Translations under genes and position numbers: made by a program
Origin: Stenotrophomonas sp. MMGLT7
GTDB lineage: Bacteria; Pseudomonadota; Gammaproteobacteria; Xanthomonadales; Xanthomonadaceae
DNA length: 64,000 bases
Assembly (NCBI RefSeq): GCF_021168555.1
Contig: NZ_JAJOZS010000006.1
Coordinates: 124,001-188,000, forward strand
Direction of reading: 5' to 3'
The notes under the pieces: model-generated
What the model was told of the DNA's origin: nothing
Database searches by the model: none
What the model saw: the letters and a program-made list of their open reading frames with translations, nothing else
Shown here: in pieces, positions 8,888 through 17,754 of the stretch
Layout: each line of letters begins with the position of its first letter
How positions within the stretch are numbered: the stretch's first letter is position 1

Positions 8888-9799
8888 TCACTCGTCCAGG
8901 CGCAGGGTCAGGCACTTGGCCGAGCCGCCCGCGCGCAGGAACTCGTCCAGCGCCGTCTGCACCACCCGGTAGCCGAAGCCGGCCAGCGCCCGCTGCAGCG
9001 CCGGGCTGGCCCGGTGCATCGCCACCGCCTCGTCGAGGTCGACGGCGTTGCAGGCGAAATCGAGCGCATCGGCCTCGCCGACGGCGATCCGCAGGTGCGG
9101 CGGCACCCGCGCCTCGATCGCCTGGCGCGAGGCGGCATCGAAGGCGGCCGGGAAGTACAGCAGGCGGCCGCCGCGCAGCGGGCAGAAGCAGGTGTCCAGG
9201 TGGTAGAAGCGCGGATCGACCAGGCGCAGCGGCACCACCGGCAGGTCGAGCATGCGCTCCAGCTCGGCGGCCGCGGCCAGGTCGCTGCGGTGGCCGTGGC
9301 CCATCCACAGGCGGCGCTCGCCGCGGTCGAGCAGGGCGTCGCCGGCGCCCTCGAAGAAGATCGCTCCGGGCAAGCGGCGGATGCGGAAGCCGGCGCGCTC
9401 GAACCAGTCGATGAACAGCGCTTCCTCGCCGCGCCGCTCGGGATGGCGGAAGCGGCTGGGCACGAAGTCGTTGCCGAGCACCAGCCCGGCGTTGGCCGAG
9501 AACGGCATGTCCGGCAGGCCGGCGCCCGGCGGCACCTGCTCGATGACGGCGCCGGCGGCGCCCAGGGCGTCGTGCAGCGCCTGCCACTGCGCCGTCGCGC
9601 GGTGGCGGTCGGCGCGATGCACCTGGCCCTCCATCCATGGGTTGATGACGTACTCGACCGCGAAGTGGCCGGGAGGGCACATCAGCAGGCGGTGCAGCGG
9701 GGTGCCGCGGCGCTCCGCCGCCGGCGATGCATGTGCCAGGGCATCGTTCGCCGGTGGCGCCTCGGCAGTCCAGATGCCGCTGTCGTGGTGGCCGTTCAT
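8888..9799 (-). CDS. Amidinotransferase-fold hydrolase (arginine dihydrolase/DDAH-like)
   Basis: A 303-residue guanidino-group hydrolase of the pentein superfamily (DDAH, arginine deiminase, arginine dihydrolase). MPFSANAGLV, FFEGAGDALL and FYHLDTCFCPL give the acid and histidine parts of the active site. The near-terminal GGSAKCLTLRL supplies the nucleophile, Cys296. The ANAG and FEGAGD motifs look closer to the catalytic domain of cyanobacterial arginine dihydrolase, which makes ornithine, CO2 and ammonia, than to agmatine deiminase. The exact substrate is an inference. GGAG lies seven bases before the ATG. The gene is cytoplasmic and is divergent from fumarase. Confidence 0.75.
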   Translation of the reverse strand: MNGHHDSGIWTAEAPPANDALAHASPAAERRGTPLHRLLMCPPGHFAVEYVINPWMEGQVHRADRHRATAQWQALHDALGAAGAVIEQVPPGAGLPDMPFSANAGLVLGNDFVPSRFRHPERRGEEALFIDWFERAGFRIRRLPGAIFFEGAGDALLDRGERRLWMGHGHRSDLAAAAELERMLDLPVVPLRLVDPRFYHLDTCFCPLRGGRLLYFPAAFDAASRQAIEARVPPHLRIAVGEADALDFACNAVDLDEAVAMHRASPALQRALAGFGYRVVQTALDEFLRAGGSAKCLTLRLDE

Positions 9800-10142
9800 C
9801 GCCGTTCTCCAGGTGGGGATGGGCAGACGCTAAGCGGCCGGTGTTGCGGCGATGTTTCCGTCGCGCGGCGATGTAGCGGAAGCGCGGGCTGCAAGCCCGA
9901 TGCCGGGCCGGTTGCAGGCATCGGTCACCGCCATCGCCGTGCATCGGCCTTGCGTGGCGGTCGGCCGGGTCCGGCTTCGGTGCGATCCGTCGGCGCGGGC
10001 GGCCAGGGACCGGTGCGCCTGGACGGGTTCGCCACTGTCCATGCCGACTGGGACGAAACAGCGCATGTCGCCGCGACAGCCGGCGGGACCGCCGCTTTGC
10101 CCTAAAATGGCCGGGATTCCGCCAGCCAAAGAGCCAGCCGTG
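9800..10142. other. Intergenic region before fumarase
   Basis: No gene is apparent. A small hairpin with arms CGGGCT and AGCCCG lies near 9893-9908. A possible -10 element TAAAAT at 10103-10108, about 40 bases before the fumarase ATG, lacks a clear -35. The rest shows nothing I can interpret. Confidence 0.3.
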
Positions 10143-11660
10143 ATGACATCGATCAGACAGGAAGACCTCGTCCAGAGCGTTGCAGACGCACTGCAGTACA
10201 TCAGCTACTACCACCCGGTCGACTACATCAAGAACCTGACCGCCGCCTACGAGCGCGAACAGTCGCCGGCGGCCAAGGACGCGATGGCGCAGATCCTGAT
10301 CAACTCGCGCATGTGCGCCGAGGGCCATCGCCCGATCTGCCAGGACACCGGCATCGTCACCGTGTTCCTGAAGATCGGCATGGACGTGCGCTGGGACGAC
10401 GCCACCATGGGCGTGGAGGACATGGTCAACGCGGGCGTGCGCCGCGCCTACCTCGACCCGGACAACAAGCTGCGCGCCTCGGTACTGGCCGACCCGGCCG
10501 GCAAGCGCCAGAACACCCGCGACAACACCCCCGCGGTGGTCAACGTCAGCATCGTGCCGGGCAACACCGTCGAGGTGATCGTCGCCGCCAAGGGCGGCGG
10601 CTCGGAAGCCAAGAGCAAGTTCGCCATGCTCAACCCGTCCGACTCGATCGTCGACTGGGTGCTCAAGACCGTGCCGACCATGGGCGCCGGCTGGTGCCCG
10701 CCGGGCATGCTCGGCATCGGCATCGGCGGTACCGCCGAGAAGGCGATGCTGATGGCCAAGGAGGCGTTGATGGAGCCGATCGACATCCAGGAGCTGGTCG
10801 CGCGCGGGCCGTCCAGCCGCGCCGAGGAGCTGCGCCTGGAACTGTACGAGAAGGTCAACGCACTGGGCATCGGCGCGCAGGGCCTGGGCGGGCTGACCAC
10901 GGTGCTCGACATCAAGATCAAGGACTACCCGACCCATGCCGCCAACCTGCCGGTGGCGATGATCCCCAACTGCGCGGCCACCCGCCACGCCCACTTCGTG
11001 CTCGACGGCAGCGGCCCGGTCACGCTCGACCCGCCGTCGCTGGAGGACTGGCCCAAGCTCACCTACGACCCGCGCAACGCGCGCCGGGTGGACCTGGACA
11101 CGATCACCCGCGAGCAGGTGGCCGAGTTCAGGCCGGGCGAGGTGCTGCTGCTCAACGGCAAGCTGCTGACCGGCCGCGATGCCGCGCACAAGCGCATGGT
11201 CGACATGCTCAACAAGGGCGAGACGCTGCCGGTCGATTTCACCGACCGCTTCATCTACTACGTCGGCCCGGTCGATCCGGTGCGCGACGAGGTGGTCGGC
11301 CCGGCCGGCCCGACCACCGCCACGCGCATGGACAAGTTCACCCGGCAGATGCTCGAGCAGACCGGCCTGCTGGGCATGGTCGGCAAGTCCGAGCGCGGCC
11401 CGGCGGCGATCGAGGCGATCGCCGACAACAAGGCGGTTTACCTGATGGCGGTCGGCGGCGCGGCCTACCTGGTGTCCAAGGCGATCAAGGCCAGCCGGGT
11501 GGTGGCGTTCGCGGAGCTGGGCATGGAGGCGATCTACGAGTTCGAGGTCAAGGACATGCCGGTGACCGTGGCCGTGGACGCGCAGGGCACCTCGGTGCAC
11601 AAGACCGGCCCGCGCGAGTGGCAGGCGAAGATCGGCAAGATCCCGGTACTGGTGGAGTAA
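10143..11660 (+). CDS. Class I (iron-sulfur) fumarate hydratase
   Basis: A 505-residue class I fumarase that interconverts fumarate and malate in the citric acid cycle using a 4Fe-4S cluster. HRPICQDTG (Cys near residue 66) provides a cluster ligand. GGGSEAKSKFAMLNP, GWCPPGMLGIGIGGTAEK and the C-terminal domain with EVLLLNGKLLTGRDAAHKR are diagnostic. The length equals that of one-piece class I enzymes. The ATG at 10143 follows an in-frame GTG directly; either could initiate. It is cytoplasmic and monocistronic, with a GC palindrome right after the stop (11662-11679). I leave the symbol blank because fumA, fumB and fumI are used interchangeably for this family. Confidence 0.94.
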   Translation: MTSIRQEDLVQSVADALQYISYYHPVDYIKNLTAAYEREQSPAAKDAMAQILINSRMCAEGHRPICQDTGIVTVFLKIGMDVRWDDATMGVEDMVNAGVRRAYLDPDNKLRASVLADPAGKRQNTRDNTPAVVNVSIVPGNTVEVIVAAKGGGSEAKSKFAMLNPSDSIVDWVLKTVPTMGAGWCPPGMLGIGIGGTAEKAMLMAKEALMEPIDIQELVARGPSSRAEELRLELYEKVNALGIGAQGLGGLTTVLDIKIKDYPTHAANLPVAMIPNCAATRHAHFVLDGSGPVTLDPPSLEDWPKLTYDPRNARRVDLDTITREQVAEFRPGEVLLLNGKLLTGRDAAHKRMVDMLNKGETLPVDFTDRFIYYVGPVDPVRDEVVGPAGPTTATRMDKFTRQMLEQTGLLGMVGKSERGPAAIEAIADNKAVYLMAVGGAAYLVSKAIKASRVVAFAELGMEAIYEFEVKDMPVTVAVDAQGTSVHKTGPREWQAKIGKIPVLVE

Positions 11661-11697
11661 CGCCGCGGCGCCGCGGCGTGCGAAGGAGGGCCGGGTT

Positions 11698-12170
11698 ATG
11701 CTCGGCCTTTCTCGTATCGGGACAGCGGCGATGCCTCCGCGCTGGAAGACCCTGCTGCTTGGCTGTGTCCTGGGCTGTGCAGGCGCGGGCATGGCCTGGC
11801 CGGTGGTGGCGCAGTCCTCGAAGGTGCTGTTCCCGTCCCCGGACTACGTGCCGGCGCCGTCGAAGTCGGCGTTTCCCGAGCCGTTGCCGGATCGGCCCGA
11901 TGTGCCTGCGATCGTGCCGGAGGACGCGCCCGGCGCCACCGCGGCGGACCGCTGCCTGGCGCAATGCCAGGCGACCTAGGCCACCTGCCAGAACCAGCCG
12001 CATGACCTGGCGCGGTGCCAACCGGCATCGCGCGCGGCGGCTGCGGATCCATCGGGGATCCGGCCAGGCGCAATGCCTGTTTCGCGCAGGTCCAGGACTG
12101 CAGCATCCGTGGCGCGACCGACGTCTGCCAGTCGCAGCGCAGCCGTTGCCTGCGCACGTGTGGCAACTGA
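11698..12170 (+). pseudogene. Broken gene for a small secreted cysteine-rich protein
   Basis: An open frame from ATG 11698 encodes a signal-peptide-like N-terminus (hydrophobic run ending near VVAQ), a Pro-rich segment and DRCLAQCQAT, then hits TAG at 11977. Reading on in the same frame gives ATCQNQPHDLARCQ, continuing the cysteine pattern. After a frame change near 12030-12060, the third frame gives ACFAQVQDCSIRGATD, VCQSQRSRCLRTCGN and a stop at 12168. The spaced CxxxC pairs on both sides of the stop suggest one secreted Cys-rich protein broken by a nonsense codon and a frameshift. If the stop is taken as real, an intact 93-residue product remains (11698-11979). Confidence 0.5.
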
Positions 12171-12269
12171 AGCCGGCCCCGGTGCGTGCGGCCCGCGGCC
12201 GGCATCGTGCCATCGGCTTCACTGCATGCGGCGCTAGCATTGCGGCCGTTGCCATCGAGGACGTCGAAC

Positions 12270-12767
12270 ATGCCTGTTTCCGGTGTATCCCCGGTCGTGG
12301 CGGAGGAGCTTCTCGCCGCCGGCCAGCCGGCTCCCGATTTCACCCTCAAGGCCACCCCCGACCAGACCCTGTCGTTGCACGAACTGCGCGGCAAACCGGT
12401 GATCCTGGCGTTCTATCCGGCCGACTGGAGCGCGGTGTGCGGCGACGAGCTGACACTGTTCAACCAGACCCTGCCGATGTTCAAGGAGCATGGCGCCACC
12501 TTGCTGGGCATCTCGGTGGACAGCGCCTGGTGCCACCAGGCCTTCATCCAGGCGCGCTCGCTGCATTTCGACCTGCTGGCCGACTTCGAGCCCAAGGGCG
12601 CGGTCGCCCGTGCCTACGGCGCCTACGATGCCGAGCACGGCTACTGCAAGCGCGCGCTGTTCGTGATCGACAAGGACGGCACGATCGCCTGGAGCTACCT
12701 GTCGCCGACGGCCGTCAATCCCGGTGCCGACGGCATCCTCGACGCGCTGGAGAAGCTGCCCGAATGA
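12270..12767 (+). CDS. Peroxiredoxin (AhpC/TSA family)
   Basis: A 165-residue thiol peroxidase that reduces peroxides through a catalytic cysteine. The thioredoxin-like fold is evident in APDFTLKATPDQ, and YPADWSAVCGDEL holds the peroxidatic Cys57. Other cysteines (in SAWCHQ and HGYCKR) may serve for resolution. It has no signal peptide. The start MPVSGVSPV was preferred to an upstream in-frame ATG (12186), which adds a non-conserved Ala/Arg-rich stretch. Its stop overlaps the start of the DsbA-like gene (ATGA at 12764), so the two are translationally coupled; the partner may recycle it or share its thiol chemistry. Confidence 0.88.
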   Translation: MPVSGVSPVVAEELLAAGQPAPDFTLKATPDQTLSLHELRGKPVILAFYPADWSAVCGDELTLFNQTLPMFKEHGATLLGISVDSAWCHQAFIQARSLHFDLLADFEPKGAVARAYGAYDAEHGYCKRALFVIDKDGTIAWSYLSPTAVNPGADGILDALEKLPE

Positions 12768-13303
12768 GTACGCTCAGAATCCCGGTCGGCCCCCAGGACC
12801 ACGTCCGCGGCAATCCGGACGCGGCCGCCGTGCTGGTGGAATACGGCGACTACCAGTGCCCGTTCTGCGCCCAGGCGGTGCCGGCGATCGAGCAGTTGCG
12901 GCAGCAGTTCGGCGACGCGCTGTGCTTCGTGTTCCGCAACTTCCCGCTGGCCGATGCGCACCCGGAGGCCGTGCCTGCGGCGATGACGGCCGAGTATGCC
13001 GGCGCGAACGGGCGCTTCTGGGACGCGCACGACGCGCTGTACGCCAACCAGGACCAACTGGGCGAGGGCCTGTACGAGGCGATCGTCGCCGAAGCCGGGC
13101 TGCCGGTTTCCGGGCTGCGCCAGGCATTGCGGTCCGGCGAGTACGGGCAGCGCATCCAGCACGATTTCGAAGGCGGCGTCCGCAGCGGCGTCAACGGCAC
13201 CCCGTGCTTCTTCGTCAATGGCCAGCGCTACGACGACGCGGACGGATTGCAGGGCCTGTTCGATGCCATCGCCGAGGCGACCGGAGCGAGCGGCCGCGAC
13301 TGA
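12764..13303 (+). CDS. DsbA-family thioredoxin-fold protein
   Basis: A 179-residue protein with a DsbA/FrnE-type fold. The active-site CPFC (Cys32 and Cys35) follows VEYGDYQ, and the cis-proline region is GVNGTPCFFVNGQ with an extra cysteine. There is no signal peptide, so unlike classical DsbA it should act in the cytoplasm, perhaps as a reductase. The ATG overlaps the peroxiredoxin stop as ATGA, which suggests that it supplies electrons to or works beside that enzyme. This pairing is an inference from position. Similar stand-alone cytoplasmic members include NhaA-linked and CPxC proteins of unknown substrate. Confidence 0.85.
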   Translation: MSTLRIPVGPQDHVRGNPDAAAVLVEYGDYQCPFCAQAVPAIEQLRQQFGDALCFVFRNFPLADAHPEAVPAAMTAEYAGANGRFWDAHDALYANQDQLGEGLYEAIVAEAGLPVSGLRQALRSGEYGQRIQHDFEGGVRSGVNGTPCFFVNGQRYDDADGLQGLFDAIAEATGASGRD

Positions 13304-13373
13304 GCCCGGGACGATTCCGGCGGCGGAAGGACTGGCGTATCTTCGCCTTTCCCCATGTCACAGGCCGAGATCG

Positions 13374-14009
13374 ATGACCGCAACGCTCTACTACTCGCCC
13401 AGCACCGCCGCGCTGGTGGTGCACTGGCTGCTGATCGAACTGGAGGTCCCGCACGTGCTGCACGCGCTGGATTTCGACCGGCGCGAGCAGAAGTCGCCCG
13501 AGTACCTGGCGCTGAACCCGGCCGGCGTCGTGCCCACGCTGGTGCTCGATGGCCAGGTGCTGACGGAAGCGGCGGCGATCGCCATGCACCTGGCGGACCT
13601 GCATCCCGAGGCGGGGCTGGCGCCCGCACCGGGGACGCCGGCGCGGGCCGAGTACTACAAGTGGATGTTCTTCTGCGCCAATACGCTGCAGCCGGCCTAT
13701 CGCGCCTGGTTCTATCCCGACGAGCCGGCGGGCGCGCAGAACGTCGAGGCGGCGAAGGAACAGGCGCGCATCCGCCTGGAGAGCGCATGGCAGCGCGTGG
13801 CCGAACATCTGCAGGCCAACGGTCCCTACCTGCTCGGCGCGCAGCTGTCGGCGGCCGATTTCATGCTCACCATGCTGATGCGCTGGTCGCGCAACATGCC
13901 GCGCCCGAGCGACGACTGGCCGGCGCTGAGGGCATACGCCGGGCGCATGAAGTCGCGGCCGGCGTTCAAGCAGACCTACCGCCGCGAGGGCATCGAGGAC
14001 TGGACGTAG
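13374..14009 (+). CDS. Glutathione S-transferase family protein
   Basis: A 211-residue GST-like protein. The N-terminal thioredoxin-like domain has LYYSPSTAALVVHWLLIEL and the cis-proline VVPTLVLDG. The helical C-terminal domain ends with LGAQLSAADFMLTMLMRW, the N-capping motif of GSTs. The candidate activating residue is Ser or Tyr near positions 6-10. The substrate is unknown. It is cytoplasmic and begins 70 bases after the DsbA-like gene, so it could belong to the same thiol-linked transcription unit. Confidence 0.87.
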   Translation: MTATLYYSPSTAALVVHWLLIELEVPHVLHALDFDRREQKSPEYLALNPAGVVPTLVLDGQVLTEAAAIAMHLADLHPEAGLAPAPGTPARAEYYKWMFFCANTLQPAYRAWFYPDEPAGAQNVEAAKEQARIRLESAWQRVAEHLQANGPYLLGAQLSAADFMLTMLMRWSRNMPRPSDDWPALRAYAGRMKSRPAFKQTYRREGIEDWT

Positions 14010-14329
14010 CGGTTCGCGGCGGCACCGCAACCCCGTGCCCGTTCGGCCGCCGCCGGTGCCGAAGGTGGGACGACCGCGCACGCTCGGCCGTTCGCGGCGC
14101 CGGCGGCGGCATCGGCTTCGGGAACGCCGGCCTTCGGTCTGGAGGCAGCCGCGCGCCCGGCGGTGGCGATCGGTCCTGTCCTGGCTGGGCACGCGGGTAG
14201 CGGGCGGACCTACCCGCGGCGTGGATACCTACCCGCTCCCCCTATTGACCGGATGTGCGCCTGCCATGGAGGGTGTAGCTGTCGGCAATGTCGGGAGACG
14301 ACACATATGCCGGCGGATTCGCAATCGCG

Positions 14330-14577
14330 TCACCTGTGGGAGAGACCGGCGAAAGCCGGCGCCGAAGGAGCAACCGCCCCGGAAACTCTCAGGCAAAAGG
14401 ACCATGGGGTGACGACGGGTCGTGCATGAGTCGGCACGTACCGATGTCGGCAGGCGGTTTTCCGGCGATTGCCGGAAACCGTGGCCGGCATGGCAACAAA
14501 ATCTGGAAAGAGCCCGGTGCGAACATCCGGGCCGCCCAAGGGGTAATGCTCTCAGGCAGACATACAGATGGGGCGCC
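14330..14577 (+). promoter_or_regulatory. Tandem glycine riboswitch
   Basis: Two aptamers of the glycine family. Aptamer 1 (about 14333-14410) has GGGAGAGACC, GCCGAAGGAGCAA and ACTCTCAGGCAAAAGGAC. Aptamer 2 (about 14500-14577) has CTGGAAAGAGCC, CGCCCAAGGGGTAA and GCTCTCAGGCAGACATAC. These are the conserved glycine-binding cores. The linker between them is about 85 bases and contains its own hairpin (arms CGGTTTTCCGGC and GCCGGAAACCG, 14454-14480), longer than usual. An intrinsic terminator follows at 14656, so control is probably at the level of transcription termination. The regulated genes are a TonB-dependent receptor and an M20 amidohydrolase. Confidence 0.92.
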
Positions 14578-14655
14578 TTTCATCGTCTTGAACGGATAGG
14601 GCGCCATGTGCATGCATTCTGCATTCTTCTCTAGTTCCGCGATCGGGAAATAGTC

Positions 14656-14684
14656 CGCCCACGGCATTGCCGTGGGCGTTTTTC
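14656..14684 (+). terminator. Intrinsic terminator of the riboswitch expression platform
   Basis: A ten-base stem CGCCCACGGC/GCCGTGGGCG with loop ATT is followed by TTTTT. It lies between the second glycine aptamer and the receptor gene with no coding sequence of note in between, so it is the likely switchable terminator. Confidence 0.85.
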
Positions 14685-14848
14685 TTGCTGTGGGGTGCCG
14701 ATGCCTGCATCGGCTGCCGATGGGAAAGCCTGGCCGCGATTCGGTCGCGGCCGTCGATTGGGTGTTGCCGCCTGCGGCAGCACCGCCGGAGTCGTGCCAG
14801 CGCAACAGACGTAACCGACCAATCCCTGTGATGACGGAGAGCGTGAGC

Positions 14849-17695
14849 ATGAGAAAGAACCATGAAGCCATGGTGGCGAGTGTGCTCGTTTCGGCGATCG
14901 CCGCCTGCTTGATTCCTTTCAGGACATCGGCACAGGACGTGGGTGCGGGACAGCAGGAGGCGGATTCCAGGCCGACCGAGATGGAGGCGGTTAAGGTGAG
15001 CGCGCCGGTCACCGGCTCGCGCGTGGCACGCGACGGATTCAGCGCACCAACGCCGACCAATGTGCTGTCGACAGAAGAGATCAAGGCGCAGGCACCGGCC
15101 GACATCGCCACCTTCGTCAATACGCTGCCATCGGTGACCGGCAGCCAGAATTCCACCAGCAATTCCGGCAGCCTGAGCAGCGGCCTGGCCGGCATCAGCG
15201 CGTTGAGCCTGCGCGGGCTGGGAGCGGGGCGCACCCTGGTGCTGTTGGACGGGCAACGCTCGGTGCCGTCTTCCGGCACCGGCCTGGTCGATACCAATAC
15301 CTTTCCTCAATCGCTGATCAGGCAGGTCGAAGTGGTCACCGGCGGCGCCTCCTCGGCCTACGGTTCGGACGCCATCGGCGGCGTGGTCAACTTCATCCTC
15401 GACCGCTACTACACCGGCATCAAGGGCACGGCCGAATATAGCCAGACCACCTACGGCGACAACAACGGCAACAAGTTCAACCTGACCGGCGGCTGGAGCT
15501 TCGGCGACGGCCGCGGCCACCTGCTGCTGAGTGCGGAGACGGTGCGCTCCGACGGCATCCATAGCCTCGATCGCGACTGGGCGAAGAAGGGCCATTTCGC
15601 CGCGCGGAACAGCGCGGCCAACATCGCCGCCGGCGGACCGACCTACGTCACCGGCGACGACATGGGGCCGACCACCTATACGCCCGGCGGCCTGGTGACC
15701 TCGGGGCCGCTGCGCGGCACCTATTTCGGCGTCGGCGGCAGCGTCAACCAGCTGGCCTACGGCGAAGAACTCACCAGCCCGTGGATGGTCGGCGGCGACT
15801 GGCAGACGACACTGGGCAACATGGTCGGCAGCAACTCGCTGGCGGCCGACGACGATCGCGACAGCGTGTTCGGCCGCGCCAGTTTCTGGGTGACGGATGC
15901 CTTCGAGGTGTTCGCGCAGGCCTCGTACGCCAGGTACGAGGGCCTGAGCTACTACATCCAGCCGACCCAGACCGGTGTCACCATCCAGGCCGACAACGCC
16001 TACCTGCCGCAGTCGGTGAAGACGCAGATGGACGAACTGGGCCTGGGCTCGCTGACCATCGGCACCAGCAATGCCGACATGCCCGCCTCCGGCAGCAGGA
16101 TGAAGCGCGAGACCCAGCGCTTCGTGGTCGGCGGCGAAGGCAGCTTCGACTGGTTCGGCAAGGCCTGGAACTGGGATGCCTACTACCAGTACGGCAAGAC
16201 CGAGAGCCGGGAGCAACTCACCGATACCTTCAATACCGCGCGCCTGGCGCTGGCCACCGACGCGGTGGTGGACCCGGACGGCGGCGTCGCATGCCGCTCC
16301 ACGCTCGTCGATCCGGGCAACGGCTGCCTGCCGCTGAACCGCCTGGGCATCGGCGTGGCCGATCCGGACGCGCTGGCGTGGGTGCTGGGCGCACCGCGCC
16401 GCGACCAACGCTTCGAGCAGCAGGTGTTGGCGGTGAACTTCAACACCAACGAGATCCCCGGCTGGGCCGGCCCGATCTCGCTGGCCTTCGGCGCCGAGCA
16501 CCGTACCGAGAAAATGTCCGGCCATGTCGACGAGCAATGGCGCAGCGGCTGGAAGTACGGGAATTTCCTGGTGACTTCGGGCGAATACGACGTTTCCGAA
16601 GCCTATGTCGAGACCGTGGTCCCGCTGTTCGCAGGCATGGATTTCAACGGCGCGGTGCGCTACACCGATTACAGCGAATCCGGCCAGGTGACCACCTGGA
16701 AAGCCGGCCTGGTGTACGCGCCGATCGAGGATATTGCGTTCCGTGCGACGGTTTCGCGCGACATCCGTGCACCCAACATGGAGGAGATGTTCGCCGCCGG
16801 TACCGCGCGCACCAACAATGCCACCATCCCGGTGAACGACAAGGGCTATGCCGCCGGCAGCCAGACCTTCCTGCAGAACCAGATCGGCAATCCGGACCTT
16901 GTGCCGGAAGAGGCCGATGCCCATGGCGTCGGCGTGGTCTTCAAGCCCGGATTCCTGCCCGGGTTCGCCGCCTCGGTGGACTACTACGACATCGAGATCA
17001 GCGGCGTGATCGCAACCATCAGCGTGGACGACACCGTCAGGTACTGCTTCGACAACGACCAGGAGTACTACTGCAACAACATCTTCAAGGACGCCAACGG
17101 AAACCTGACGACGGTCAACATCTACCCGCAGAACTTCAACACCATGCGTTCGCGCGGGCTGGACATCGAGCTCTCGTACAGGCGGGCCGCCGGTCCGGGT
17201 GAACTGACCCTGCGCGGCATGTTCACCCACTACATCGAGAACACCACCGACAACGGCGTCACCGCGATCAACGAAGCCGGAGAGAACACCAGTTCCACCC
17301 CCGACTGGCTCTACCGGCTCAGCGCGATGTACGACGTGGACGATTGGCGCTTCCACGCGACCGCACGCGGAGTGAGCAGCGGCGTGATCAGCAACGCCTA
17401 CACCACGTGCACCCATTCGTGCCCGACCCTGACTGCGCCCTACTACACGATCAACGACAACCGCGTGGACGGGGAGGTCTATCTCGATGTCGGCCTCAGC
17501 CGCCGGTTCCGGATCGGTTCGGCCGGCGCGGAAGCGTATTTCAACATAGGCAACGTGCTCAACACCGATCCGGTGCTGGTTTCCAATCCCGAAAGCAGCG
17601 GCTCGGAGAACATGCCCGGCTACCCGCAGACCAATCGCAATCTGTACGACACCCTCGGCCGCACCTTCCGCGTCGGCCTGCGTCTCGAGTTCTGA
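14849..17695 (+). CDS. TonB-dependent outer-membrane receptor under glycine riboswitch control
   Basis: A 948-residue TonB-dependent receptor for energised uptake of a ligand across the outer membrane. A signal peptide (about 29 residues, ending near TSAQ) is followed by the plug domain: ADIATFVNTLPSVTG, SLRGLGAGRTLVLLDGQ, QVEVVTGGASSAYGSDAIGG. A long beta-barrel then ends in a terminal Phe (VGLRLEF), as required for barrel assembly. It resembles the Caulobacter/xanthomonad peptide- and carbohydrate-type receptors rather than siderophore receptors. I chose ATG 14849 because GGAG lies about ten bases upstream; 14831 is an alternative. The downstream amidohydrolase is 59 bases away and probably co-transcribed. 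Confidence 0.92.
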   Translation: MRKNHEAMVASVLVSAIAACLIPFRTSAQDVGAGQQEADSRPTEMEAVKVSAPVTGSRVARDGFSAPTPTNVLSTEEIKAQAPADIATFVNTLPSVTGSQNSTSNSGSLSSGLAGISALSLRGLGAGRTLVLLDGQRSVPSSGTGLVDTNTFPQSLIRQVEVVTGGASSAYGSDAIGGVVNFILDRYYTGIKGTAEYSQTTYGDNNGNKFNLTGGWSFGDGRGHLLLSAETVRSDGIHSLDRDWAKKGHFAARNSAANIAAGGPTYVTGDDMGPTTYTPGGLVTSGPLRGTYFGVGGSVNQLAYGEELTSPWMVGGDWQTTLGNMVGSNSLAADDDRDSVFGRASFWVTDAFEVFAQASYARYEGLSYYIQPTQTGVTIQADNAYLPQSVKTQMDELGLGSLTIGTSNADMPASGSRMKRETQRFVVGGEGSFDWFGKAWNWDAYYQYGKTESREQLTDTFNTARLALATDAVVDPDGGVACRSTLVDPGNGCLPLNRLGIGVADPDALAWVLGAPRRDQRFEQQVLAVNFNTNEIPGWAGPISLAFGAEHRTEKMSGHVDEQWRSGWKYGNFLVTSGEYDVSEAYVETVVPLFAGMDFNGAVRYTDYSESGQVTTWKAGLVYAPIEDIAFRATVSRDIRAPNMEEMFAAGTARTNNATIPVNDKGYAAGSQTFLQNQIGNPDLVPEEADAHGVGVVFKPGFLPGFAASVDYYDIEISGVIATISVDDTVRYCFDNDQEYYCNNIFKDANGNLTTVNIYPQNFNTMRSRGLDIELSYRRAAGPGELTLRGMFTHYIENTTDNGVTAINEAGENTSSTPDWLYRLSAMYDVDDWRFHATARGVSSGVISNAYTTCTHSCPTLTAPYYTINDNRVDGEVYLDVGLSRRFRIGSAGAEAYFNIGNVLNTDPVLVSNPESSGSENMPGYPQTNRNLYDTLGRTFRVGLRLEF

Positions 17696-17754
17696 CTGGA
17701 CGCGGCCGCGATGGCCGCTCGGTACTCCGCTACCTTTCGCTACAGGAGAATCCC

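Noticed and set aside
14606-14653. Fifteen-codon ORF (MCMHSAFFSSSAIGK) between the second glycine aptamer and the terminator, considered as a leader peptide
   Set aside because: No good ribosome-binding site and no run of regulatory codons; the riboswitch explains the terminator without it.
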